This document shows positions 25,781-35,278 of a DNA stretch of 64,000 nt, one piece after another (within the stretch, counting starts at the first letter, position 1; each line of letters starts with the position of its first letter). Origin of the DNA: an uncultured Alphaproteobacteria bacterium. Lineage in GTDB: Bacteria > Pseudomonadota > Alphaproteobacteria > Bin95. The notes below the pieces were generated by a model. The model did not search any database and was not told where the DNA came from. It saw nothing but the letters and a program-made list of their open reading frames with translations. Position numbers and translations under genes: made by a program. The stretch is taken from the NCBI GenBank assembly GCA_938083135.1, contig CALLKY010000035.1:1-64000 (forward strand), written 5' to 3'.

Positions 25781-26446
25781 TCAGTGTCTCTGGAAGTGAA
25801 GCGTTCTGAGAACACTCCATATGCCGTCTTCTACATATCTAACAGTTGCTTGTGCCTCTTCCTCTGGCAGCTGCTCCTCCGCAGAAACTGGAACGGTTGA
25901 GCCGCATTCAAGGGCTACCTCGTGGCCTTTCCAGAAGGTGAGAATAGTATATGTTCGTAAGTTGTAAATTTGATCAAAATTTTCAATAGTTGAATCTACT
26001 TTCAGAAATAGTGACTGCAGCCCGTCGCTTTTTATGGGCCTTGCCTCAATCACCTTTACGGATGTAGCGCGGAGATTCGTCTTCTTGACAAATGCGGCAA
26101 CTATCAGTGCCCGGTTACTGACCAGAGCAGTCCTGCCTTCATGTGCCTCAGACTTGATGAGAGTAGCACGAAGGTAACAACTTGCAATAAGGCCTTGGGA
26201 TTTCTTCGATCTCCAATTGACGACGTGCCGCGTCGTCAGTTCAGCGGGCTCCGCCGGAATGAACTTGCTGGGATAATGAAAACTTATGCTAAGTTCTTTG
26301 TCGCGGTACCAATGGCCTCGCGGTCCTGCTTCGACACTACTTGTCGATACGAGGAAGCTGGCGAGAGATAGAAATGCGATAAATAGCTTATTGTGTCTAC
26401 TTGGTTGATTATTCCATTGGGGAGAATTGTATTTTTGAGATTTCAC
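25781..26446 (-). CDS. orphan secreted protein of unknown function
   Basis: A protein of about 221 residues with no family that I recognise. A hydrophobic signal peptide (KLFIAFLSLASFLVSTSSVEA) follows a polar N-terminus and suggests export, with cleavage after SVEA. The mature part contains two separated cysteines that could form a disulfide and a SISFHYPSKF segment reminiscent of small periplasmic proteins that begin with a 'hydrolase-like' strand. GTG at 26446 with AAAGG upstream is chosen; TTG at 26470 is possible. The DNA is clearly AT-richer than its neighbours and the codon use differs, pointing to recent acquisition. It sits alone with its own terminator. Confidence 0.6.
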   Translation of the reverse strand: MKSQKYNSPQWNNQPSRHNKLFIAFLSLASFLVSTSSVEAGPRGHWYRDKELSISFHYPSKFIPAEPAELTTRHVVNWRSKKSQGLIASCYLRATLIKSEAHEGRTALVSNRALIVAAFVKKTNLRATSVKVIEARPIKSDGLQSLFLKVDSTIENFDQIYNLRTYTILTFWKGHEVALECGSTVPVSAEEQLPEEEAQATVRYVEDGIWSVLRTLHFQRH

Positions 26447-26558
26447 AATTCGACCTTTACAATTGGGCAATACGAATTCCGCGCGCAGGAATCAAGCCAC
26501 GTGCAAAGATTCAACTCTAGCAAGCAGATGTTTAATGCAAACAACTTGACTTGTATAG

Positions 26559-27443
26559 TTACTCCGCCGCCTCAACCTGCCGTCCAAGCCCGATGTCATC
26601 CGTCTCAATGGTCAGGCGGTGCATGATGCGGGTGTCGGGCCAGTAGTCGGCTACGGCGTAGTGGAGGCTGGAGCGGTTGTCCCAGAGGGCGATGGTGCCG
26701 GGGCGCCAGTTCAAGCGGTACTGGAATTCAGGCTTGGCGCAATGGCGCGTCAGCATGGCGTGAAGGCCCTCGCTCTCATACTTCGTGACACCCAGAATGG
26801 CGGCAGTGAAGCTTTCGGAGAAGTAGAGCGCTTGTTCGCCCGTGACCGGATGTACCGGGACCAGCGGGTGCTGCACCGGCGGGTTTTCGTCCCGTGTTTT
26901 GATCATGCCGGCGCGGGCTGCACCTTCCCAGTTGCGGGCTTTTTCTGGGGATGAGTGCAGGCGCATGAAATCATACAGGCCGATTTTGTCTGCCAGCAGG
27001 CCGCGCATTGCGTCCGACAATCCGCGCCATGCTGCTGTCAGGGAGACAAAGATGGTGTCGCCGCCAAGCGCTGGCGGGCTTTCGGCCTTTAACAGTGAGG
27101 CGAATTCAGGTTCGGCGCGGAACATGCCATCTGCATGGAAATGGTCGATATAGGGCGGGTTCTCGCGATCATTGATAATGACGGAGACTTCGGGCGCGTC
27201 GTCCGTTGTGTCGAATGCAGCCCGGCGCGCTTTCCGCAGGCGGCCAAAGCGTGCGCCAAATGCGGCTTGCTCCTGGGGGCTCACGTCCTGGTCCCGGAAG
27301 AAGACCACCTGATGCAGCATCAACGCCTGATGAATTTCGGCGACTTCAGTGTCACTGACGGGCTGTTTCAAATCCACGCCTGTAATGAATGCGCCGCAAT
27401 TGCGGGACGCGGGGGTGACAGCGATATGGGCATAATCAGCCAT
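26559..27443 (-). CDS. TauD/TfdA-family Fe(II)/2-oxoglutarate dioxygenase
   Basis: A 294-residue dioxygenase that would hydroxylate a small acid using 2-oxoglutarate and O2. The facial triad is H103 and D105 (HAD in HFHADGMF) plus H261 (NRSSLHYA), and Arg272 or Arg276 would bind 2-oxoglutarate. It resembles the taurine/2,4-D branch, but the substrate is unknown and no sulfonate or phenoxy-acid genes are adjacent. It is divergent from an FAH-family gene across 122 bases. Confidence 0.93.
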   Translation of the reverse strand: MADYAHIAVTPASRNCGAFITGVDLKQPVSDTEVAEIHQALMLHQVVFFRDQDVSPQEQAAFGARFGRLRKARRAAFDTTDDAPEVSVIINDRENPPYIDHFHADGMFRAEPEFASLLKAESPPALGGDTIFVSLTAAWRGLSDAMRGLLADKIGLYDFMRLHSSPEKARNWEGAARAGMIKTRDENPPVQHPLVPVHPVTGEQALYFSESFTAAILGVTKYESEGLHAMLTRHCAKPEFQYRLNWRPGTIALWDNRSSLHYAVADYWPDTRIMHRLTIETDDIGLGRQVEAAE

Positions 27444-27565
27444 GGTGGTCGCTCCAGTTCAGAGATGGCCTTGATCCTGTGAATCAAGCGCGCCTCGGCC
27501 CTCTGGTCAATGGTATTTAATTCAGACCATGATTTCGGCAACACGAATCAACAGGAGATAAGGCG

Positions 27566-28351
27566 ATGCGTTGGGTGCGGTATGAAGTGGGCGGCAATGA
27601 AACCTTTGGCATCGTTGAAGGCGAGCAGATCATCGACGTCACGGGCAATCCGTTTGACGGCTTTGAGCGGACAGCCACATCACGCGCGATGGCAGATACC
27701 AAGCTGCTAGCCCCCGTGATGCCGCGGACATTCTATGCAGCGGGCCTGAATTACGCGGATCATGTGATCGCCGCTGCCAACAAGCGTGGGGAGCTGCCTA
27801 ACCTACCGGAAGCGGCGGATGTGGGTTACCGCGCCGTCAATTCCATCACTGGCCATGATGATCCGATCATCGTGCCTGCGGATGCGACGGAGCTGCTGCA
27901 ATATGAGGGCGAAATCGTTGTCGTGATCGGGAAGGAGGTGAAGAACCTGACGGAAGAAACCGTATGGGATTGCATCCTGGGATACACCATCGGCAATGAC
28001 GTATCAGAGCGCACCTGGCAACGCGGCGACCGCACCATGTGGCGCGGTAAGAATACGGATACGTTCGCACCCATGGGTCCATGGATCGAGACGGATCTAG
28101 ACCTTGAGGCAGCCATGACCACGGTCCGCGTTAATGGCGAAGAGAAGATCACGTTCAAGACGACATCCATGATCTTCGGCATTGCAGAATTCCTTATCCG
28201 CATGTCGCAGTACTGCACCCTCTATCCGCGGGACGTGGTGTGGATGGGCACGGAAGGGGTCACCGACAACATGGTTGACGGCGACGTGTGCGAGATCGAA
28301 ATCACGGGAATCGGTATATTGCGCAATCAAGTGAAATGGTTGGGAAAATAG
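27566..28351 (+). CDS. fumarylacetoacetate hydrolase family protein
   Basis: A 261-residue FAH-fold enzyme. The metal ligands are E114, E116 (QYEGE) and D145 (TIGNDVSER), followed by the conserved KNTDTFAPMGPWI segment. Members hydrolyse or decarboxylate beta-diketo acids such as fumarylpyruvate, acylpyruvates or 2-hydroxyhepta-2,4-dienedioate. AGGAG lies upstream of the ATG. The divergent TauD-type dioxygenase may belong to the same route, which is inference. Confidence 0.92.
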   Translation: MRWVRYEVGGNETFGIVEGEQIIDVTGNPFDGFERTATSRAMADTKLLAPVMPRTFYAAGLNYADHVIAAANKRGELPNLPEAADVGYRAVNSITGHDDPIIVPADATELLQYEGEIVVVIGKEVKNLTEETVWDCILGYTIGNDVSERTWQRGDRTMWRGKNTDTFAPMGPWIETDLDLEAAMTTVRVNGEEKITFKTTSMIFGIAEFLIRMSQYCTLYPRDVVWMGTEGVTDNMVDGDVCEIEITGIGILRNQVKWLGK

Positions 28352-28488
28352 ATGGATAATCCCAAATTGGGGCATTGCTTGGATTGCTGAAATTTAGTTA
28401 ATCCGTTAATAATATCGCCGGGCGGCTGATGAGGTTTTTTTCAGTGGCTTGGCTGTCGCCAAGCTTCACCATTTATGGGGAGCGGGCG

Positions 28489-31400
28489 ATGACCGCGACA
28501 ATTTCAACGACCTTTGCGCACCAGCTTATGGGTTTCCGTATTACGGCGGGATTTGGCGAAAATCTGGGTACAGGCATCCGATTTGCCGATGATTTTAACG
28601 GCGACGGCCTGGCGGACATTGTGATGTCCGGGCCGAAGCAGTAAACGACCGACACGGTCGTCCTGTTCGGCAAAAGTACGTTTGGCGCTGGCTCAAATGT
28701 AAGCCTGAATAATCTTGCCGCCGCAGACGGTTTCCGCATTGACCTTAATGGCAACGGCAACGGCAACGGCAACGGCAACAGCAGCAGCGGGCTTGGCGCA
28801 GGCGACGTCAATGGCGATGGCCTGACGGACATTATCCTGACGAATGATGCCAATGGCGATGCGTTCGTGCTGTTTGGTACGTCAGACTTGGCATATAGCG
28901 CCATTGACATGACGTCACTCGACGCCAGCGATGGGTTTGAGGTCCGAGACACGGTGAATATGCCGACCTTTTACGAAGGCAACGCCAATGGGGACTTCAA
29001 TGGCGATGGCTTCAATGATGTCGTCTTCAACGCCAATGACATGTTGTCAAACGCGACGACAGTCGTGTTTGGCGGGGCTGATTTGGGAACCGTCGTTGAA
29101 GCAACGACGTTAGATGGCGCCACCGGCTTTCAGGTGACCGGCGTTGATGGCGGCCAAGCGCAAAGCGACTTCGTTGGTGACTTTAACGGTGACGGGTTCG
29201 ACGACCTGCTGATCTGGGAAGGTGCCACGGATAACGGAGATGGCACTACGGGCGCGGGTGTCGTTGTTTTTGGCGGGCAGACGCTTAATGGCTTCCAGGC
29301 GATCACGGCCTTGGATGAGCCTGGCGTTGGGCTGCGTTTGAAGGCGGCGAACGTGGTGGACTACACGGCTGTCGGCATTGGCGACATCAATGGCGATGGG
29401 CTGGGCGATATATATGTCGGCGCTGCGCCTGACCAGGACGATGGCGGCGGCGTTGTCATCTTTGGCGTGGATGACAGCGGCATTGAGATTGATTTCGCGA
29501 ATTTGGATGGCGCTGATGGCTTCCGCGTCGTGGCACCGGTGGGCGAAAGTCTCAACCTTGGTTCGACGAACAATGTGGCTGCTGCTGGCGACTTCAATGG
29601 CGATGGCTTGGATGACTTCGTCATCGGTGCGCGGGCAGGCGGTAATCCTGATAACGCTGGCCAAGTCTACATTATCTTTGGCTCAACATCGGCATTCGAC
29701 GCGACAATGGATCTGGATGATCTGTCCTTCAATCAAGGGTTCCAGGTCCTCAACGACGGTGGTGGTTTCTTTGGCCAGACCGTGACAGGCGGCGCCGACA
29801 TCAACGGTGATGGCTTCGACGATATAGCCATCGGCGGCGGCGAGAACGCCAATGGCAACGAAGAGCAGACCGTGCTGCTGGGCCAGGATTTCAGCGGGAA
29901 TGCGGTCGTTGGCGGCGATGGGGCGGATACGTTCACGGGTGATGCCTACACCGGCGATCGGTTCTTTGGCGGTCTGGGCGATGACATTTTAATTGGCGCC
30001 GGTGACGCTGATGTTCTCTCTGGCGGTGCCGGCGATGATATTCTGGTTATCAGTGACACTAATTTCGTGCGTGTTGATGGCGGCACAGGTGATGACATCC
30101 TGCGTATTCCGGGGGATTCCGGCGTCACGCTGGACTTCACGCAACCAGGCCACGAGGGCATCCACTCGATCGAAACGATTGATTTGTGTGGCGTCAGCGG
30201 GAACTTCCTGCGCATCCGCCCGGTCGATGTGGCGGGCCTCTCTGAAACGACGAATAAGCTGTTCGTCACCGGTGGTGCTGCTGATGGTGTGACGCTCGTC
30301 GGCGATTCCTTGTTTGGCGATGCCGGGGACGCCCAGACCTTTGCGTTTGACGGCGTTGAAACTGTTGGCGGCGTGACCTTTAACCGGTTCATTTCCGGCG
30401 CGCGGGAGATATCAATCCAGCAGGGCATCGTCATCAGCCGCGAAGTCTCTATTGGCGACTTAGGAGATGAATCCATCCGCTTCCTGGAAGTTGATGGCGA
30501 CTTTGGCGGCAGCCCGGCGACATTAGGCATCGGCACGGCTGGGACGCTTGGCGCGGACTTGAACGGCGACGGTCTGAGTGATGTGTTAGTCGGTGGACCG
30601 GGCCCGGTGAATGGTAGCGGCGTCATATTTGATATTCGGGCCGAAGAATTGCCAGGCTCAGGCGATTTTGATTTGGAAGGCCAAGACAACTTTAGTTTTG
30701 GAAATGGCTCAGGCGACGTAGTGGCATCTGTCGGGGACATCAACGGCGATGGGTTCGATGATTATGTCCAGACCCAACCTAATAATGATTCTAATGCAGG
30801 ATATGCGTCGATCGAGTTCGGGAATGCTGGAACGGGTCGAACGGCCTCCTATGATCCAATCAACGCACAATTGGAGTCCACTGCTCAGCTTGGAAGAGAT
30901 GTAAGCGGCGGCGATTTCAATGGTGATGGGATTGCGGACATGATCATTGGCGCGCCCCGCTTCGATGGCGCGCCAGGCGCGGAGAGCGGCCGCGCCTATG
31001 TACTCTTCGGCCAAGATGTTGCTGCGGGCGATCTTATTATTGACCTTAATGCGTTAGATGGAACGGACGGCCTTTTGCTTGATGGCATTACCGCAGGCAC
31101 GCGCTTCGGCCAAGGCGTGGAAAGCCTGGGTGACATTAATGGCGATGGCCTGGACGATATGGCGATCGCTGCACCGTTTTGAACATTAATGGCTCACAAA
31201 CAGGGTCTGTATTCGTTATCTTCGGGCAAATTGGCGGGATTGGAGCTACGTTTAACGTTAACAGCCTAAACGGCTTTAACGGGTTCAGGATTGATGGGGA
31301 TTCCCAGGTCCTTACGCATCGCCTTTCCAGCGTGCGTGATGCTGGCGATGTCAACAATGACGGCTTCGATGACATCCTGCTTTCCGGTTTTCAGGGCGGA

Positions 31401-32686
31401 AGTCGGCATGTTGTTTTTGGCGATGATAGCTTTGGCGCGTCGCTCACCCTGAATAGCCCCAATGGCTCAAACGGTTTTGAAGTTTCTGGATTTGGAAGCG
31501 GCACAGATCGCGATTCAACCGGCCTCGGTGATTTTAATGGTGACGGGATTGATGACCTACTACTGGGTGACTCCGCAAGGTCCACGAATGGCCTCACCAG
31601 CAATGGGCGTGCGGTTGTTTTCCATGGCAGCAAAGACGCATTTGACGCGAATATCGATTCTAGCGCGCTGAGTGAAGACCAGGGCATCATCATCCATGGT
31701 GATCGCGATAATCTGAACTTTGGCATCGGCGGCCGCCAGGGCGGCGACGTGAATAATGATGGTTTCGCCGATCTGCTCATTGGCGCACCTGGCGGCGGAA
31801 ATGTTGCAGGCGGCGGCGAATCCCACCTGATCTTCGGTGATGGCGATGCACTTTTCCGCGACGGCGCTGCAGGTGAGGCACTGAACGGCGATGGCCAGAA
31901 CAATATCATCCTTGGCGCAGGCGGCGCTGACACGTTGAGAGGCGGCAATGGTGAGGATTCACTGAAGGGCGGTACGGGCGATGATATTCTGATTGGTCAA
32001 GGCGACAATGATATCCTGATCGGTGACGCGGGCGATGACCGATTAAATGGCGGCACCGGCGCAGATATGATGCGTGGCGGTGCGGGTGACGATATCTATA
32101 CTGTTGATAATGTCGGTGACATCGTGCGGGAACGCTTTGGCGAAGGGTTGGACCGGATCAATACAACGGTCGACTTCACCAACCCGGGCAACGTCGAATT
32201 CCTGGTCGTCGCTTCGACCAGTCAAGGCTTGAACCTAACTGGTAGTGTGTTCCGAGATCAAATCTCTGGGGCCAACAAAATCAGCTGATTGATGGCAGGG
32301 GCGGTAATGATTTGATCGTTGGCAAAGTTGGGGATGACACCCTCAACGGTGGTGATGGCAATGACCGGCTTTTTGGCAATTCAGGCAGTGACAGGTTGAA
32401 TGGCGGCCATGGCAACGATGTCATGACCGGCCAGCAGGGCATCGATATCTATGAATTTGATATGGCACCGGGTCGCGATTCCATTACGGACTTCACGACG
32501 GGTGAGGACATTTTGGACGTCAGCGGCTTCTTTGGAGACTTCGGCGATGTTCAGGCGGCAACAGTGGATGTAAACGGCAATGCCCAAATTACATTCGGTC
32601 CAGGCGGCAATTTCCTTACACTGATCGGCGTTACTGAAGCGCAGCTTTCCAGCAGCGACTTCGATTTCGGTCCGCCATCAATGTAG
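28489..32686 (+). pseudogene. decayed FG-GAP/RTX secreted protein gene (about 1,400 codons)
   Basis: One large gene is split by three small lesions. (1) An in-frame TAA at 28642 follows MSGPKQ, and the same frame then continues with matching FG-GAP sequence. (2) Near 31177 the run TTTT ends the frame in TGA, and the protein resumes at 31179 in the -1 frame. (3) Near 32275 the run AAAA does the same, and the protein resumes from 32282. Adding one T or one A to each run restores a continuous protein. The N-terminal two thirds hold many FG-GAP units with calcium-binding D.NGDG.DD loops; the C-terminal part has RTX nonapeptides (GGxGxDxLx) near 29,950-30,090, 31,920-32,110 and 32,330-32,440, typical of type I-secreted proteins. 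The start ATG follows GGGGAG. No secretion genes are adjacent. Confidence 0.8.
28750..28779 (+). repeat. five tandem GGCAAC hexamers
   Basis: Five perfect copies of the hexamer encode a Gly-Asn run within the FG-GAP pseudogene, followed by AGC repeats encoding Ser. The unit is a multiple of three, so slippage would change length but not frame. Confidence 0.9.
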
Positions 32687-32707
32687 CCCAAGGCGGTCAA
32701 ATAGCGC

Positions 32708-33868
32708 CTAATCCAGTGTCTCCAACAACCGCATAATCAATTGCGTGCGCGGCTTGATGGAGGCGATGAGGAGGCGTTCTTCCTCGGTGTGGGCACCGTC
32801 TCCGTCCACGCCGAGGCCGTCAAGCGTTGGGATGCCGAGGGCGGCGGTAAAGTTGCCGTCGCTGAACCCGCCGGTTGCGGTATCGTCCAGGCTCTCCATG
32901 CCGATTTCCAGTGCTAAGGCTTCTGCCTGTTCGTGCAGAGCTGCGATGGCATCTGTCTTCGGGTAAGGCGGGCGATTGAGGCCGCCTTCGATCTCCAGCC
33001 GCACCTCGGGATCAACGGGGGACAGGCTGTCCATGAAGGCGCAGGTTGCTTCGGCAGAGGCATCATCTGGAAGTCGAATATCGACCTCAACCTCTGCCAG
33101 GGCAGGGCGGACATTGGCACCGCTGCCGCCCGTCCATAGGCCGACATTGGCGGTGACGCCGGTCTCATAATCCGTCAACACTTCGATCTTTGCGATCTGG
33201 CGGGCGGATTCAAGGATGGCGCTCACACCATCCTGGTGGCGCATGCCTGCATGGCTCGGGCGGCCGTGGGCGCGGATAACATAGCGGGCGCAGCCTTTCC
33301 TTGCCGTCACAACCTTATTGCCGTCCCGCCCTGGCTCCAGCACCAGCACGTATTTGTTGGCTTGGCCCAATTCCTCAATCAAGTCGCGGCTGGTGGGGCT
33401 ACCAACTTCTTCATCTGGCGTGAACAGGAACGTGACGGGCAACGGCGTTTCCCGCCCCGCCCGCACGAACTGGCGCAAAGCGGCCACGCCAAGGCAGGCG
33501 CCGCCCTTCATGTCATAGACACCGGGGCCGTAGAGGTAGCCATCGCGCTCTTCCAGCTTCAATGCCTCATCAATCGTGCCATGGGGATGCACCGTATCCA
33601 GATGCGCCATGATCAAGATGCCAGGGCCATCGCCGCCCCAAGGGGAGCGGGCAATCACGCAATCACCAAACCCGTCACGCCCTGGACGGCGCGTGATCTC
33701 CATGCCCAGCGTCTCCATGGCGCTCTCCGCCACATCGACAACCCTGTTGACGGCAATGCCATCCTTTGACGGTGATTCAATGCCGGCCCATTCCTTGATG
33801 TCAGCCAGAATTTCAGCTTCATCGACCTCTGGGATATTCGCTTGTGGGGTGGTGTTGGGCGCGCTCAT
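32708..33868 (-). CDS. M20-family metallopeptidase, second of a tandem pair
   Basis: A 386-residue zinc peptidase of the M20/ArgE/CPG2 family, which removes a C-terminal residue or acyl group from small amide substrates in the cytoplasm. Metal-site residues are visible: H89 and D91 (AHLDTVHP), the bridging D119 (GVYDMKGG), and the catalytic pair E153-E154 (PDEEVGS). The gene overlaps the stop of the preceding paralogue by four bases (ATGA). It is nearer to glutamate carboxypeptidase than to acetylornithine deacetylase. Substrate unknown. Confidence 0.93.
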   Translation of the reverse strand: MSAPNTTPQANIPEVDEAEILADIKEWAGIESPSKDGIAVNRVVDVAESAMETLGMEITRRPGRDGFGDCVIARSPWGGDGPGILIMAHLDTVHPHGTIDEALKLEERDGYLYGPGVYDMKGGACLGVAALRQFVRAGRETPLPVTFLFTPDEEVGSPTSRDLIEELGQANKYVLVLEPGRDGNKVVTARKGCARYVIRAHGRPSHAGMRHQDGVSAILESARQIAKIEVLTDYETGVTANVGLWTGGSGANVRPALAEVEVDIRLPDDASAEATCAFMDSLSPVDPEVRLEIEGGLNRPPYPKTDAIAALHEQAEALALEIGMESLDDTATGGFSDGNFTAALGIPTLDGLGVDGDGAHTEEERLLIASIKPRTQLIMRLLETLD

Positions 33869-35058
33869 GGGGCGTCCTCCGAATTGGCACCATCCAGGGT
33901 CTGAACGGTCTCCGGTGTTATCGTCTCAATCAAGCTGGCAAGAAGGGCGCACCGCGGGGCGATTGATGACACAAGTAAATGCTCATCCAGCGTGTGGGCA
34001 CCAGCGCCATCGACACCAAGACCGTCGAGTGTGGGAACGCCTAAAGCTGCGGTGAAATTGCCGTCACTGCCGCCGCCGGTTTGCGGCACGGTTTCAAGGT
34101 CAATGCCAATCTGTCCAGCAAGCCCATGCGCATGATCGAATAGGGCGGAGACGCCAGCAGTGCGCTCCATTGGCGGGCGGTTGAGACCACCCTTGATCTC
34201 CAGTGTGACGCCAGGGATTTCAGCCTTCAGGGCCTGCATTCGCGCATCAATCTCAGCCGCAAGCTCAAGGGTAGGGATGCGAATATCAATTTCAGCCGTC
34301 GCCCGTGATGGTATAACGTTAACCGCAGTGCCAGCTTCAATGACACCAACGTTTACCGTGACGCCCTTGCCATAGTCTGTCATCGCTTCCAGGCCGACAG
34401 TCTTGGCAGCGATCTCTCGGATAGCGCTGGCACCATCCTGATGGCGGGAGCCTGAATGGGCTGGTTTGCCTGTCGCTGTAAGGTAGTAGCGGGCTGCGCC
34501 CTTGCGTGCGGTAACAATCTTGCCGCCTTCGCGGGCAGGCTCGACGACGAGGGTTACAGCGGCGCGGCGGGCCTCTGCCTCAATGGCGTCTTTGCTGGTA
34601 GGGCTTCCGGCTTCTTCATCGGGCATGACCATAATCGTGACGGGCATGGCAGGGCCACTACCGAGCGCCTTGAGCGTCTTAATCGCCTGCAGTGCTAAAT
34701 ATGCCCCGCCTTTCATGTCATAGATGCCGGGGCCGTAAAGTTTGTCCCCATCCCGCTTGAACGGCAGTGTCTCCAACGTGCCAATCGCATGGACCGTATC
34801 GGCATGGGTGAGCATGAGGAGACGAGGGCCATTGGCGGCGGGCTGCGTTTCCAGCTTCACAATATCGCCATAGCCATCGCGGCCAGGTGTGCGGCTGACT
34901 GTGAGGCCAACGGATTCCGCTTCCTGAATAACCAAGTCCATCATGGCGTTGACGGCGTCTGCGTCTGGGCTAGGGCTTTCTTGCTCTACCCAAACCTTCA
35001 GGGTTTCAATGATCGCGTCCGTATCCATAGCAGCTAGCAGGCGGGCAGGGTCCGTCAC
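33865..35058 (-). CDS. M20-family metallopeptidase, first of a tandem pair
   Basis: A 397-residue paralogue of the next gene, with the same metal motifs (LTHADTVHAIG, GIYDMKGG, PDEEAGSPTS). The chosen start is a GTG at 35058 with GGAG 8 bases upstream; an ATG 30 bases later is possible, while the upstream open frame looks non-coding. The pair probably arose by duplication and is translationally coupled, suggesting either two related specificities or a heterodimer. There is no adjacent peptide transporter. Confidence 0.92.
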   Translation of the reverse strand: MTDPARLLAAMDTDAIIETLKVWVEQESPSPDADAVNAMMDLVIQEAESVGLTVSRTPGRDGYGDIVKLETQPAANGPRLLMLTHADTVHAIGTLETLPFKRDGDKLYGPGIYDMKGGAYLALQAIKTLKALGSGPAMPVTIMVMPDEEAGSPTSKDAIEAEARRAAVTLVVEPAREGGKIVTARKGAARYYLTATGKPAHSGSRHQDGASAIREIAAKTVGLEAMTDYGKGVTVNVGVIEAGTAVNVIPSRATAEIDIRIPTLELAAEIDARMQALKAEIPGVTLEIKGGLNRPPMERTAGVSALFDHAHGLAGQIGIDLETVPQTGGGSDGNFTAALGVPTLDGLGVDGAGAHTLDEHLLVSSIAPRCALLASLIETITPETVQTLDGANSEDAP

Positions 35059-35151
35059 GTTGGTGCTCCAAGGCGAATGGTCATGGTGATTCCTACAACG
35101 GCTGCCGCGTGGCTGACCATCCCTTGATATGTGGACCACTTGTGTTCAGCC

Positions 35152-35182
35152 CTTGAAGTCTAAGTGCGGGATCACCACATCT
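35152..35182 (+). promoter_or_regulatory. sigma-32 (RpoH) heat-shock promoter
   Basis: CTTGAA (35152-35157) and CCACATCT (35175-35182) are separated by 17 bases; they match the RpoH consensus CTTGAA / CCCCATNT at all but one position. It lies upstream of a small heat-shock gene and would start a leader of about 90 bases, consistent with heat induction. Confidence 0.75.
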
Positions 35183-35253
35183 TGTAGGCTGGGCCTGAGG
35201 GCCAGTGAGGGCGTGATCGCCAAGTGTTGGGATCGGTGCTCTGTCGTTTGAAA

Positions 35254-35278
35254 CGCGTTCGCTTGAAGGAGGTGCGCG
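35254..35278 (+). promoter_or_regulatory. ROSE-like RNA thermometer hairpin at hsp20 start
   Basis: The bases just before the ATG can fold as a hairpin with outer pairs CGCG/CGCG, a U-U mismatch, and the anti-Shine-Dalgarno segment UCGCU (35259-35263) facing AAGGAGG (35266-35272). UCGCU fits the ROSE signature U-Y-G-C-U, in which the G is bulged or forms a G-G pair so that the helix melts on warming. Position and motif agree with ROSE elements known upstream of alphaproteobacterial hsp20 genes. The fold was drawn by hand, without energy calculation. Confidence 0.6.

Noticed and set aside
28447-28464. Perfect 7-base hairpin GCTTGGC-TGTC-GCCAAGC before the FG-GAP gene
   Set aside because: The T-run lies before it rather than after it on the plus strand, and the minus-strand reading is followed by A residues, so it is not a Rho-independent terminator; it may be a leader hairpin with no assignable role.
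28642-28644. TAA in the FG-GAP gene as a programmed read-through or recoding stop
   Set aside because: TAA is the least leaky stop, the CAG-TAA-ACG context is not a known read-through signal, and two further lesions downstream favour decay or sequence error.
29946-30743. Long open frame of 265 codons on the strand opposite the FG-GAP gene
   Set aside because: Ser/Pro-rich translation is the mirror of Gly/Asp-rich coding repeats; it lacks a start signal and any family resemblance.
31900-32450. Repetitive G-G-x-G-x-D coding pattern resembling a repeat array
   Set aside because: The repeats are degenerate at DNA level and encode RTX nonapeptides; spacing and content do not fit a CRISPR or satellite array.
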